Below, in pieces: positions 1-9,693 of a DNA stretch of 23,417 bases. The position numbers and the translations under genes were made by a program. Positions within the stretch are counted from its first letter, which is position 1. Each line of letters begins with the position of its first letter. This stretch comes from Silene noctiflora (lineage: Eukaryota > Streptophyta > Magnoliopsida > Caryophyllales > Caryophyllaceae): positions 88,012 to 111,428 of the forward strand of contig VHZZ01002192.1 of assembly GCA_009801015.1 (NCBI GenBank). Reading direction: 5' to 3'. The notes beneath the pieces are model-generated. The model was not told where the DNA came from, made no database searches, and saw only the letters and a program-made list of their open reading frames with translations.

Positions 1-132
1 ATAGAAATACTTCCCAACATCTCGTCCTTTACCGATCTTTTTCAAAACCGCTTTATAATTGTGTTTGCAAAATACCGCCTTTGAAGGCTTTGAAGAAGAG
101 GCAAAAGAAGATGTAGAAGATGATTCCTTCAT
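1..132 (-). CDS. 5' part of an unidentified gene, possibly a small GRF-type zinc-finger protein (truncated by window edge)
   Basis: A minus-strand reading frame starts at ATG 132-130 and stays open for 44 codons to base 1, so the gene continues outside the window. The N-terminus is a serine-rich stretch (MKESSSTSSFASSSKPSKA, residues 1-19). It is followed by a Cys-Lys-His and a basic segment ending in GKYFY at the edge. A short Ser-rich lead followed by a CxC or CxH motif and a (G)(R/K)xF/YxC-like stretch resembles the start of plant GRF zinc-finger proteins, but the second half of any such finger is not visible. The leader upstream holds a 21-nt A/T homopolymer. A TTATAA-like box lies near 265-275 on the minus strand, about 140 nt before the ATG. 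That it is coding is likely; the family name is an inference, and a transposon-associated copy cannot be excluded. Confidence 0.42.
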   Translation of the reverse strand, partial: MKESSSTSSFASSSKPSKAVFCKHNYKAVLKKIGKGRDVGKYFY

Positions 133-178
133 CAATGAAACGAATTTGGAGGAGAGATTAATAAAAGAATGAGAGATT

Positions 179-199
179 AAAAAAAAAAAAAAAAAAAAA
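179..199. repeat. Homopolymer (A)21
   Basis: Twenty-one consecutive A on the plus strand, which is poly(T) in the sense of the left-edge gene. It lies about 47-67 nt upstream of that gene's start codon, in its presumed leader. Such tracts are length-variable. Confidence 0.9.
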
Positions 200-526
200 G
201 GAGAAATTAAGATAAGAGGAGAGTTCTGAAGTTGCAGGGAGTCGTTGCAAAGGAAGGAGATGAAGATCTTATAAAAGAAGGTTGCAGTGGGCCCCTCGTA
301 ATGTTTAACCTACAACAACCGGTTAAAAAATGACTAATTATGTTCAATGATAAGGAGTACAATAGTTAGTAGTGTTCATAGTTAATCCATAGGTCATAGT
401 ATTTTGAGAAGGGCACCCATAGTTCATAGTATTCCCATTAAATAACCCTAAAATAAATTATTTTGTGATATTTTAGATCAACCCAAGCTATTTATTCCAA
501 AGAATTCACTCATCCTGCTGATTTCA
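200..526. other. Intergenic, AT-rich; presumed promoter of the left-edge gene
   Basis: No credible coding sequence. The right part (about 300-526) is AT-rich, with short direct echoes of the phrase ATAGTTCATAG/CATAGTATT around 377-435. It ends at the target-site duplication of the retroposon that starts at 527. Confidence 0.5.
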
Positions 527-868
527 ATTAGCTTAGTGTTTTTTTTTTTTTACAGTGGTGAAAAGATGTATTACATAATGTTCGGGTTCTCTGAGCCAAT
601 GATACATCCATTATTAAAAATTAATACAACATCAGTAAGACAAACTAAAGATACTAAGGCAGTATGTATTACTGATGATCGGATTTGTCGTCGTTTCCGG
701 CTCAAAAACTATTTATAAAAACCAACTATAGTAGTATAATTGTCGAATCCACAAGGACGGTGGGGTTAGATTTGGTATAAGTCTTTGTATTGCTTTAGTT
801 TAGCCTAAGACAACATGAGTGAATGACATACTATGATAACGAATTAAGCTTAAAACATGGAACAAACA

Positions 869-889
869 AACACACACACACACACACAC
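869..889. repeat. (CA)n microsatellite
   Basis: About ten CA dinucleotides in ACAAACAAACACACACACACACACACACT, within the nested LTR-type element. Confidence 0.9.
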
Positions 890-2154
890 TCGAAACAAAG
901 AGTAGAGAAACTAGGGTTTTCGGGTTCGTTTAGGTAGGGAGAGGGAGATGCAATGGTCTACGAGAATTTGGCTTACGGTCTCGGTCAAGGAATAGAGCCT
1001 AGTTTCCTACTCACCTTAAGCTCAACATAAGGCTTTCGTATTATGTCAAACTCATCACATACATGCTATCAAACACCCTTATTCATTGTCATGCAAAGAG
1101 ATATTAAGCATAAGTCGAAGAAATGTAAGAACTTTCGTTCACTCATTTCATCGAACACTTTCAATGCAAGTATGTAAATACTCGATTTTTAACCCATATT
1201 CAAATGTAAACAACTCATTATCACCCCACATGTTAACCCAAACTCCCCCTTTAACCCTAGACATATACTACTCAAACATACTTAACCTAAACAACATAAT
1301 TAACACAATAATAACAATAATAAGCATGGATAATAGAACCATTAAACAAACAAGATGAGATGAATGGAAAAACATGTAATTAAAAGGATAAAGATGAGAT
1401 ATTTACCAACAATGAAGACTTGAATGCCAAAGGTAAGAACTTGGACATAAAATAAATATGAAGTCTTGAATTTTCATTACAAAAGTCAAACCAATTTAAC
1501 CATTACAAGATTAGACTAGCTAGAGAATAATTAAACAATTATTACTAATTATAAACTAATTACTAAATATAATTATTAATCATTAATTACTAATTACTAA
1601 TTTCTTAAAAAACCCTAACTATAAAACTTAACCCTAAACATACATAAACTAACCTATTATAGAACTTGGTGTAAAACTTAACAAAAAAAAACAAAAAAAA
1701 ATAAGAAGTGGTATATATAGGGCAAGGGAGAGGGTTGTTTTTGCGTGCTCTGTAGCTGCCAGCCAGGTGGCCGATCGCCGCCGTGGCCACCGTCGCCGAA
1801 CACCATGAAGCAAAGGGAATGAAATGGTTGAGTGTGCATGGGAGAAGGGAGGCCGGAGGAAGGGCAGCCGGCAGAGGGAACAAATGGTTGTGTGTTTATG
1901 CGAGTTTATGGAAGGAGGGGTGTGGGAGCCGGTTGGCCAGCTGCCGGTGACCAGGCTGGCACCGAGCAATTAGAAAAAAGGGGATGGTTGGCATAGGTGT
2001 CTGCCGGTGGGTTAGGCTGTTGCCGGCAGCACGGCTGGGACAAGCAGAGCTTGTTGTTTCCATTGTGTCGAGCAGCTTCAAAGGAGAGGTCGTGGAGGGC
2101 TTGCGTCGGCTGCTAAGGTGACCGACGGGGGTTTCCTGGAGTCGTGGAGGTACT

Positions 2155-2445
2155 GGGCTGATATGGAGGTCATGGGTGGTGGCCACGGTGGTCCAGGGTG
2201 GTTGTAATGGTGGTTAGAAGTGGTGTAGAAGATGGGTTCAAAAGATGGGTTTATTGTTTGCATCCTTTGTTGTCGAGGGGTTTTAGAAGGTGGTGGTGGC
2301 TGGTAGGGTGGCTCACAGTGGTAGCGGGTGTTGGGACGTGATGGTGGCTGTCATGGGTGGTCATAGGTGGCGGCCACGGTGGTCCGCGACTGAGTTTGAT
2401 AGTGTAGAAAGCTTAGCAAAGACGGGTTCAAGGATGGTTTCACTT
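2155..2445. repeat. Imperfect internal duplication in the GC-rich block of the LTR-type element
   Basis: A segment near 2165-2270 (GGTGGCCACGGTGGTCC, then a GTGTAGAA...GGGTTCAA...GATGG motif, then a TTTGCAT/TTTGATT tail) recurs near 2345-2455 in the same order and orientation with substitutions and indels. The surrounding GGTGG richness makes the exact limits uncertain. No coding role is evident: open frames across it change register between copies. Confidence 0.5.
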
Positions 2446-4137
2446 GTTTGATTTCTTTTATTGGTATTCCGTCTCGAGCTTGAATTTCCGCCTTGCTCTT
2501 CCGTCTCGCCTACACATAATATTAATTAAATAATAAAAATACTAATATTATATAAAAATACAACTAATTATTAAAAATAACTAATACGACTAATTATTAT
2601 CAATTAGTTAATGAAATGAGTTGTTTAATCAATTAAACAAGCAAAATTGAGTCGGAATAAGGTATAAATGCGGGGTAAAAAACGACTAAAATATTGCTTA
2701 TCAATTACATAATGTTCAGGCTCCAGATATTGTTGATACATACAAGTTGCAGGGTGACAATAACAAGGTGTACTTACGCTCTTGTGAAAAGAACGTAGAA
2801 AGAAAAGGTGAAAAACAAGACGATGAAGTCTGCCATCAATGGCGATAACTCTCCTACAACTTAGAGATCGAACCCTTTGATCATAAGACCAACAAACCAA
2901 GAAAACCAGCATGCATAAAGATGAGAACAAGGACAACCCCTCAACCAATCTCCTATCCACAAATTCTAAAAGGCACCGACTTCGATCTGCCGAATCCAAC
3001 CCACACTTGATATAAAGGGTCCTGGCCATTTTTGCTATATGCAAAGACATACAACGATAAACCCGAAATAACATAATCTAACTGGTTCCAAAAAGGAAGC
3101 AAACCCCAAATGGTAGAGAGACAAGACACCCTAGACCATTTGAGGAGACACTTCCTGAAGGAGACCTTTATTGTTGATGAACATAGAAAGCAAAGAAAAC
3201 GGATAAAAACAAACAGGACACATATAAGTGATAACATGGAATTTAAGAGAGAGACAACCACCACAACCAACGTACCTAACACCACAATCTGACCTATATT
3301 GATACTACCTAGACCAACACAATTAACACTGATTAAGACCAAAAACAAAGATGAAACCAGTGTCAATCAACAGATGAGTAAGTCCTTATCATGTCACCAA
3401 GATCAGATCATCACCTCCCACAAAGACCCAGGACGATGCAACAAAACACGGACAATAAACACCCGGAAAACCCAAAAGCCCTAAATGAAACTCGGGACGG
3501 ACTGAGGATAAAAGACACACCCAGGAGACCGAGAACCATACAACAACCATGGTACGACAAGTGGGGGAAGGGACGAGAGGATGGGGAACACCATGTCGTG
3601 AACATGCAAAACGAAACACCCAAAGGATAACACCGGCCAAAAGGGGACAAACCGGAGAAGGTGGGAGAAGGGGCGAGGAAATGAGGGAACACCACTCCAG
3701 TGCCACCCAAGACCGTGAACCGCAAGGGAAGGAACATGCAAGACCATCAAGTACCGGGATGGGGAATGGAGACGACAACGGGGATGACCATTCAACTTAC
3801 AAAAAACCAAACATGACACAATCCGACATGGGAAAACAGAACAAGACGAAAATACGATCTGATCGGCGACGACATCGAGGAAACGAACGAACACCCATTG
3901 AAGACAACCGGGAATCAAAAGAAAAGAGCCATAATCAGAGGTGAAGGTTCGACCTTCGGAGATGGGCCAAAGTGTAGTCACATCTCCGCAGAGGCAATAA
4001 GAATATAGTGGAAGGTAGAGGGGTAGGCGGTAAGTGGTGGTAATTGGGGTTTTTTTGGGGGAATTTGTAGAGAGAAATTTTTTGAGAGAGAAAGATATTT
4101 TTATTTGTTGCACTTGCTTCATTTACATTAGCTTAGT

Positions 4138-4494
4138 AAGTAATGCCACGAGAGGTGTAATCATGACCTAGGTTCATAGGCCGTCAGTATCAAAATCGTC
4201 CTTAAGGCCCTTTTTACACACAAAAAGGTCACCCATCGCCCCATCCTAAAACTATTCCTTAACAAACACACTCCATTGTAGAGTTTTTACCCCGGGCTTC
4301 CAAAATAAAAGCGAGTTTTGTTGGTTTTGTTGATATGAATAATACTTTCAATATTTTTATGAACTAGTCATATAAACTTATCAACGGAGCTTGTCAATGA
4401 CATACCTAACCTAAAGAACTTCTTCAATTAACATGTGATATTACAAAAGTTGTGTCAAGTTTGGGTCGACTCAATTATAACTTGAAGGTAACAG
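4138..4494. other. Intergenic, no feature recognised
   Basis: AT-rich sequence between the LINE-like retroposon and the first hAT-like MITE. Both strands carry frequent stops and I see no RNA gene or element terminus. Confidence 0.5.
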
Positions 4495-4654
4495 TAGGTT
4501 CTTTTTGGCTTAATTTCAGCTCATTTTAGTTCATCTCAGCTCTATTCAATTCAGTTTAACTTCATTCAGTTCAGCTCATCTTTTCACAAATTAACTCTTA
4601 TTTCAAGTCTATTCAGTTCAATCCAGTTCAGCTCCTTTTAGCCGAAAAGAACAG
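4495..4654. mobile_element. hAT-like MITE, about 160 bp
   Basis: Near-perfect terminal inverted repeats: GTTCTTTTTGGCT at 4498-4510 and AGCCGAAAAGAAC at 4640-4652 (12 of 13 match). The ends are flanked by 8-bp direct repeats GGTAACAG (4487-4494) and GGTTACAG (4655-4662), 7 of 8 matching, the duplication size of hAT transposons. The interior consists of iterated CAGTTCAGCTC/ATTCAGTTCA-type motifs and has no coding capacity. Confidence 0.6.
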
Positions 4655-4663
4655 GGTTACAGG

Positions 4664-5084
4664 TAGACCTAGAAAAAGCAACCTGACTCAATTGACCCGA
4701 ACTACATCACCCGAATATAACCCGAAACCTGAATGTAACTCGACCTTGCCCGAACATTACCCGAGCTTTCTCGACCCGTAACTGACCAGACCCGAAAATG
4801 ACCCGATCCGAAACCACCCACCCTGAAAATGACATGACAAAACATAACTCTAATTGACACCGAAAATACTTGAAATGTCTTTTTCTCTCTTATTCATTAA
4901 TCCAAAAATGACCCAACCCAAAATAATCTGACTCGCTTGACCCGAAAAAGACCCAACCAACAAACCTGAAAAAGACCCGAAACCCGAATTGACCCGACCC
5001 AACCCAAATCAACCCCGAAATCAATAAAAAAACCCGAATAAACCGGACCCAAACACGACCCGATTGATCCATTTGGCAGGTTTA
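4664..5084. mobile_element. Probable degenerate hAT-like MITE built of ACCCGAA-type repeats, about 420 bp
   Basis: The left end TAGACCTAGAAAA and the reverse complement of the right end, TAAACCTGCCAAA, form an imperfect terminal inverted repeat. Flanking octamers GTTACAGG (4656-4663) and GCTATAGA (5085-5092) agree at 5 of 8 positions, with all three differences being transitions. The interior on the plus strand is dominated by degenerate ACCCGAA / GACCCGA units, broken by an AT-rich stretch near 4840-4905. Structure is clear as a repeat; its assignment to hAT is weaker. Confidence 0.42.
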
Positions 5085-5408
5085 GCTATAGAATTGAAAT
5101 GAGAGTTTGTGAGTTTGGTATTAAGTTAACACTTAACACCTCAAGTCCCAACCATAATTGACGGCCAGTCTCGTATTCCAGCTAATCAAACCAACTCCAT
5201 AATCAATTTCCAAGTTATAGAAAGAGTAAACACAAAAACACAAAACACCCTCGTTATTGTCGCCTCTTTCTATGTCTATCCCTTTCCCACCCTTGAAGAA
5301 CAAGTACTAGTACTAACTACATCTCTATATCTCCCCTTTTATTAACACTCCCCAACACTTCTCTTCATCTCCATATACTCTTCATTTCATCTCTCTCGTT
5401 TCTCAACA
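5085..5408 (+). promoter_or_regulatory. Promoter and leader region of the FabZ gene
   Basis: These 324 bases separate the last MITE from the FabZ start codon and contain no gene. TATA-like candidates on the plus strand are TCTATATC near 5322 and CATATACTC near 5373. The last 35 bases before the ATG are strongly pyrimidine-rich (CTTCATTTCATCTCTCTCG), as is common in plant leaders. Which TATA-like box is used cannot be decided from sequence. Confidence 0.35.
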
Positions 5409-8400
5409 ATGGCGTCCACGACACTCTCACGCTCCCTCTCCACCGCCATTTCCACACCGTCACCATTATCCCACCCTACTCTTACTAACCCATCTCTTTC
5501 CTTCACCTCCCCTTTTAAACCCAGATCCCTTTCCCTCTCATCACCCCCCAAAAACTTCTCGCATTTCGTCCTATCCGCTTCTTCTCCTGACGCCGCTACT
5601 AGCTCTGACGATGCTATCCCCATTGAAAACAGTTTGTTTTCTTATCTACTTGAATTCCCTTTTCTTTCATTCTTCCAATTATATCCGCCGTACTGAATAT
5701 TTTTTGTTTTGATTTTGATGTGCAGGATTTCCGGCATTCCCCACAATCTTGGATATTAATCAGATTCGGGAAATCCTGCCTCACAGGTTTCTAATTTCCT
5801 GCCTGCCCCCCAACTTTCTAATTTTTTTCTACTTAATTTGTATTTTTGTCAATGAGCCACGAGGGCAGTATAGTATAGGGGAGGGGGATTTGACATGATT
5901 TGAGACATATTGTGCGAGATACCTCCGTCTTAACCACTAGGCGAAGGACTCTTCAGCTACAATTAGTCAGCAAGTATTCATTTTTACTGTTCAAATTTGA
6001 GACTTGAAAAATATGCTGGTAATTTGTGACCTTTAGAATTGCTCAACTGGTTTTGTGCTCTTCCTCATTCTGGTTCTAGTACTTGTGCTAGCAGCCTTGC
6101 TAAAAATCAAGTTTGAGGAGTTAAGCATAATCTTAAATTTTAGGATGCGGATTAGAAATGTAAAAATCAACTCAACGAAAAGCAAAATCTAAACTTTTTA
6201 CCTATGAAAGATCCATTTTTCCTCGAATAGGGAAAGAGAGAAGGGGGAGTACTACCCTCGTTAGCACCTGCCTCGCTCTACCACTGGTTCCCCCCATCTT
6301 GATTGTTTGTGCAAAAAACATAGGTAAGAATGTGAGATGATCTTACTAGGAAATGTGATGAGTTGTTTGTCAATACAAGAACGTCAGATCCTCCTTAATC
6401 CCAAAATGATTTCCGGTCGGCTGACATGAATTATTCTTTAGAACCGTCATTGAATGATCAAATACCTCCAAATGCAATCTGATAAAAAGAAGAGAGTGAA
6501 AAGGGTTTGAGAATGGGAGGGGAAAGTTGTTTGTCAATCAAGCATCAAATTATTTTTGTACAAAAAATTGAGTGACTGCCTTTTCAAAGTTAAGTACTCA
6601 GTTTCATCTTAAATTCACATGATCTCAATTTTCATTGTATTGCTTCCAAGGGTGGTCGATTGACATTGTAGAGGGTGGATTCGTACATTCAATTATGGGA
6701 GACATGGTGGTTGTGGAAAATGTGATTCTATGTTTTGTTGTTCCATGACCAGTCAATGTTTTGTTGCAACTTTCTTTGGGATTAGGGTTTAGGGTTTAGG
6801 GTTTTGGAGCTTGAGCTTATATTATCAACTTTTTGCAATGTTTAGGTTTCCATTCCTGTTAGTCGATAGAGTGGTGGAGTACAACCCTGGTGTGTCGGCG
6901 GTTGGGATCAAGAATGTGACAATTAATGACAATTTCTTCCCTGGGCATTTTCCCGAGAGGCCCATTATGCCGGGTGTTCTTATGGTTGAGGTAATGTATA
7001 TGTCTTTCTGTGTCATTCTTTTGTTCCCCCCCCCCTGCCGTTTTGGTGTGGAATTTCTGTATGGTGATATGTGTTGATTGGCTACTACCTAAATGGGTTT
7101 TATTTATACATTGCCGTAGACTAGAATTGATTTTTTTCCTGAATTGTTAGTGTGCTGAACTATCAATAGTTATTACTGCCGTTCAAGATGTAACATTGGA
7201 AGAGCATGTTGACATTAATGCCCATATAGAATGTGCCTTATGCTCTCGCATTTAGTTCGTGAGACACTGTCATCAAATATATTGTTCTTTCTTGGTTTTT
7301 TTTTGGTTGGAACCTTTACATCAAGATATTTTGGGGAATTGTCCTATTATTGAACTTAGGTTTTATTTGATCATTATTCAAGGAGTTTATAGCTTGCACA
7401 ATAGAAGCCTAGTTTCCTGTGCACATCTTTAGGAAGTCTGTGTACCGATCTTGTTGGCTGTACACGAAATGTAATTTTGCAGAACTAGAAAGGAGGACAA
7501 AAGGAAGAATCAAAGAGCTGAAGTGGTGAAGCTATCCTCTATATAAATTGGAAACACTTGTAATTGTTAGCTTAGATTATAGCCTCACAGAACTTCTTGT
7601 CTTCTTAAACCTTACTTTCTGTTTAAAAAAACGTAATCTTCTTGAAAATTAAAAAAATTGGAACTTTTTATGAGGACTTCAGATTCAACTCACACTCCTT
7701 GAAAGAAAGTGTATCCATTATTTGTCAAACAATAAACCTTATATTAGTTATAAATGTTTTGCCTTTAGTGCTTCATGTACCCCCTATTGAACACTCAACA
7801 ATTTGACCTGGCTATGACACTTGAACACTTAATTTGACGTCAAGTACATGAAATATATTCATAAATAGCTGAGCCAGATAATTGCACACGCACAGGTGTG
7901 ACATACTTTTAACCGCGTCTGAGTAACATAGTCCGTAGCTCATTGCTGTCACTTGGCAGTTTTCTTCGTGACAGTCTGAGGTTCCTATCACTTGACAGAA
8001 ACTTAGGAGGTTGTAGACTATTTGTTACATAACATAAGTATTTCCTCTTGCTGAGTAAGATAAATGCAGGTGTGGCTCTGCATTGTTGTAAGTGTACTTC
8101 CTTTTTAAATTCTTGATCACCAACAATAGAGATTCATTTAAATATTGGCTAGTTTTTGTGGTAGCTTTTTACGTAAATTTTGTATATTGAATTGTCATTC
8201 ATGAAATCGGGGAAAATTAAGGCTTGTGAGTCTCTGAGACTGACTCCTTTGGAATGGAAACAAATATCTGTGAGTTTGACAAAAAAACAGAAAAATAAAT
8301 AAATAAATAAATAGCTGGTGAGTTTCTTCTTGAACTAAATAACGCAAGTAAACAGGATTATCTGCATTACCTGAGAGTTAAGAGAATGCATTAGGCTGAC

Positions 8401-8676
8401 TCAATTGCTTGCATTCAGGCAATGGCACAAGTAGGTGGATTAGTGATGCTACAGCCGGAAATAGGAGGATCTCGTGAGAATTTCTTCTTTGCTGGAATCG
8501 ACAAAGTTAGATTCAGGAAGCCGGTGATTGCCGGGGATACCTTGGTGATGCGAATGACGCTAACCAAATTACAGAAACGCTTTGGGATAGCCAAAATGGA
8601 AGGCAAAGCATATGTTGGAGGTGAAGTCGTGTGTGAAGGAGAGTTCTTGATGGCTATGGGTACTTCTAGTGAGTAA
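5409..8676 (+). CDS. FABZ: 3-hydroxyacyl-[acyl-carrier-protein] dehydratase FabZ, plastid precursor (4 exons)
   Basis: Exons 5409-5631, 5726-5786, 6846-6990 and 8419-8676 total 687 nt, giving 228 residues; all three introns are GT-AG. FabZ removes water from 3-hydroxyacyl-ACP to give trans-2-enoyl-ACP in each round of type II fatty-acid synthesis in the plastid stroma. Residues 1 to about 55 are rich in Ser, Thr, Pro and Leu with few acidic residues, a typical chloroplast transit peptide; the mature hotdog-fold domain begins near residue 75. The family signature [13 protein letters not shown] covers residues 92-104. [20 protein letters not shown] contains catalytic His129 and Glu143, and the intron 3 junction falls just after Glu143. 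The C-terminal region [18 protein letters not shown] also matches the family. Length fits plant FabZ. The start is the only ATG that gives the transit peptide. No damage seen; the gene should be functional. It converges with the glutamate decarboxylase gene. Confidence 0.95.
6782..6804 (+). repeat. Interstitial telomere-like repeat, about three TTTAGGG units
   Basis: ATTAGGGTTTAGGGTTTAGG followed by GTTTT matches the Arabidopsis-type telomere repeat. It lies in FabZ intron 2, about 40 nt before the 3' splice site. It is too short to be a relic telomere; short runs like this (telo-boxes) are common in plant genes. Confidence 0.8.
8292..8313 (+). repeat. (AAAT)n microsatellite
   Basis: AAATAAATAAATAAATAAAT, about five units, in intron 3 of the FabZ gene. 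Confidence 0.85.
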
Positions 8677-9693
8677 AACATTCCTTTGAAATGTTGTCTT
8701 CAGTTCGCCATTTTTCATTCATTGGTCCGAATGTAGGGTTCATGGGGGTAATGTTTATTTTTTTCTTAAATTTTAGTAGAGCTTGGTCGCCTTGGTGATG
8801 TTACTAGGAAGTTACTAGCTCATTGTTCCTTAGTTGTGCCTTAATTTTTTCGCTCAAGTGTAGCATTTTCGGTGTTTTACTCCTTGAGACAGATTCATTG
8901 TGTTGTTATTTAACTTTTATCAATGTTATTGAGCTCGTTTAAAAAATATCGGACCTGCAATGATGTGATCGGATTTTTTTTTTAAGAAATGTTTTTCTGA
9001 TATGAAAGTTGCTCTAATGTACTATTGTTCTGTTTAGTCTTGGCTTAACTCAAGCATTTAAGTGGAAACTTTCAATATGTTAGGAGTATCAATGGCTCTA
9101 TAAAAGATGCTACGGTTACACTTACTTGTCACTTGGTTTACGAAATCTTCTGTACACCACCAATAATATTATCCAAGAATGATTAGCTGAAAGCGTGATT
9201 CAAGCATTTGAATTAGTAGCAATGTATTAACAAAGTCTAAGGTCAGCTAATATAAAATATTGTCGAATAAAGTGTATTCCTTCTATCACTTGTAATTAGC
9301 TACATGAATATTTGCTGAGACTCCAGTTTCCAGGGACAATCGTGGGTTGGTAGGCTGGCAGCCACGGCCTGGGTTGAATCGCTTGAATAACAAAATCGTA
9401 TTTGTGGTTGCTTCACAGTAATGAAAAATTCATGCCCTTTATAAAAAGACTAGTACACGTACAAAACCGAAAATATACAAAAAAACTGATAAATACTCCG
9501 TAGTTAACTCAATATTATGCCTGTTTTTCTTGACCAAGATAAAATCCACGGCTATATAATCGACTAAATCTCACCAAAAATTCCAAAAGAAAAAAATAGT
9601 CGCAAATTTCAACCAAATACTTGAGTTGGAGTGCTCCTGAAATCTTAATCCAACTTATTGAACTCAACAAATGGAGGAAGTATTATTATGACT
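8677..9693. other. Shared 3' intergenic region of convergent FabZ and GAD genes
   Basis: About 1.0 kb between the FabZ stop codon and the GAD stop codon on the opposite strand. It must hold both 3' untranslated regions. The only perfect AATAAA I saw on the plus strand (9266-9271) is about 590 nt beyond the FabZ stop, so it is a doubtful signal. No gene, RNA or transposon terminus recognised. Confidence 0.5.

Larger units (their letters stand above)
673..2703. mobile_element. LTR-type element (probable solo LTR, about 2.03 kb) nested in the LINE-like retroposon
   Basis: The unit begins TGATGA and ends TTATCA, the TG...CA termini with a short inverted repeat that are typical of LTRs. It is flanked by the 5-bp duplication ATTAC (668-672 and 2704-2708). 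The pre-insertion sequence supports this: joining the flanks restores GTATTACATAATGTTC, which also occurs uninterrupted at 569-584. No gag, protease, integrase or RT motif is visible, and I did not find two long direct repeats. A single LTR left by recombination, or a non-coding derivative, fits best. Interior: an AT-rich first kilobase with a (CA)n tract, then a G-rich, GC-rich block (about 1740-2480). Confidence 0.6.
527..4137 (-). mobile_element. LINE-like (non-LTR) retroposon, minus orientation, with poly(A) tail and target-site duplication; host of a nested LTR element
   Basis: The perfect 11-bp repeat ATTAGCTTAGT flanks the unit at 527-537 and 4127-4137. It extends to 17 bp with two mismatches (521-537 against 4121-4137). 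Just inside the left copy is a run of 13 T (539-551), which is the poly(A) tail of an element read on the minus strand. The opposite end, read on the minus strand from about 4126, begins with a CT-rich tract (CTCTCTC, runs of C and A, about 4025-4100), which resembles plant LINE 5' leaders. Removing the nested LTR element (673-2703) leaves about 1.55 kb. The several long minus-strand frames inside (for example 3481-4122, 2953-3366) show no endonuclease, reverse transcriptase, RNase H or zinc-knuckle motifs that I can recognise. It is therefore a non-autonomous or internally deleted LINE relative, or a retroposed transcript. Mechanism (target-primed reverse transcription) is well supported; family is not. 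Confidence 0.62.

Noticed and set aside
736-765. TCGAATCC as a tRNA T-loop
   Set aside because: No acceptor stem, D-loop or anticodon arm can be placed around it, and it lies in the LTR-type element.
1605-2263. Pro/Ser/His-rich minus-strand frames across the GC-rich block
   Set aside because: Low-complexity GGTGG-type repeats inside the LTR-like element create stop-free frames in several registers at once. No conserved protein is visible.
2953-4122. Several long overlapping open frames on both strands (up to 213 codons)
   Set aside because: None shows a recognisable domain, plausible codon use or splice structure. They arise from strand-asymmetric, stop-poor retroposon sequence and overlap one another in different frames.
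4664-5084. ACCCGAA repeats as an interstitial telomere or satellite
   Set aside because: The unit differs from the CCCTAAA telomere repeat, spacing is irregular, and inverted ends are present, so a degenerate MITE explains it better.
5387-5623. Antisense frame opposite FabZ exon 1
   Set aside because: It is the complement of the transit-peptide exon. The sense frame has conserved splice junctions and a family match, and the antisense has none.
8415-8681. Antisense frame opposite FabZ exon 4
   Set aside because: Its open length is a by-product of the conserved coding exon on the plus strand.
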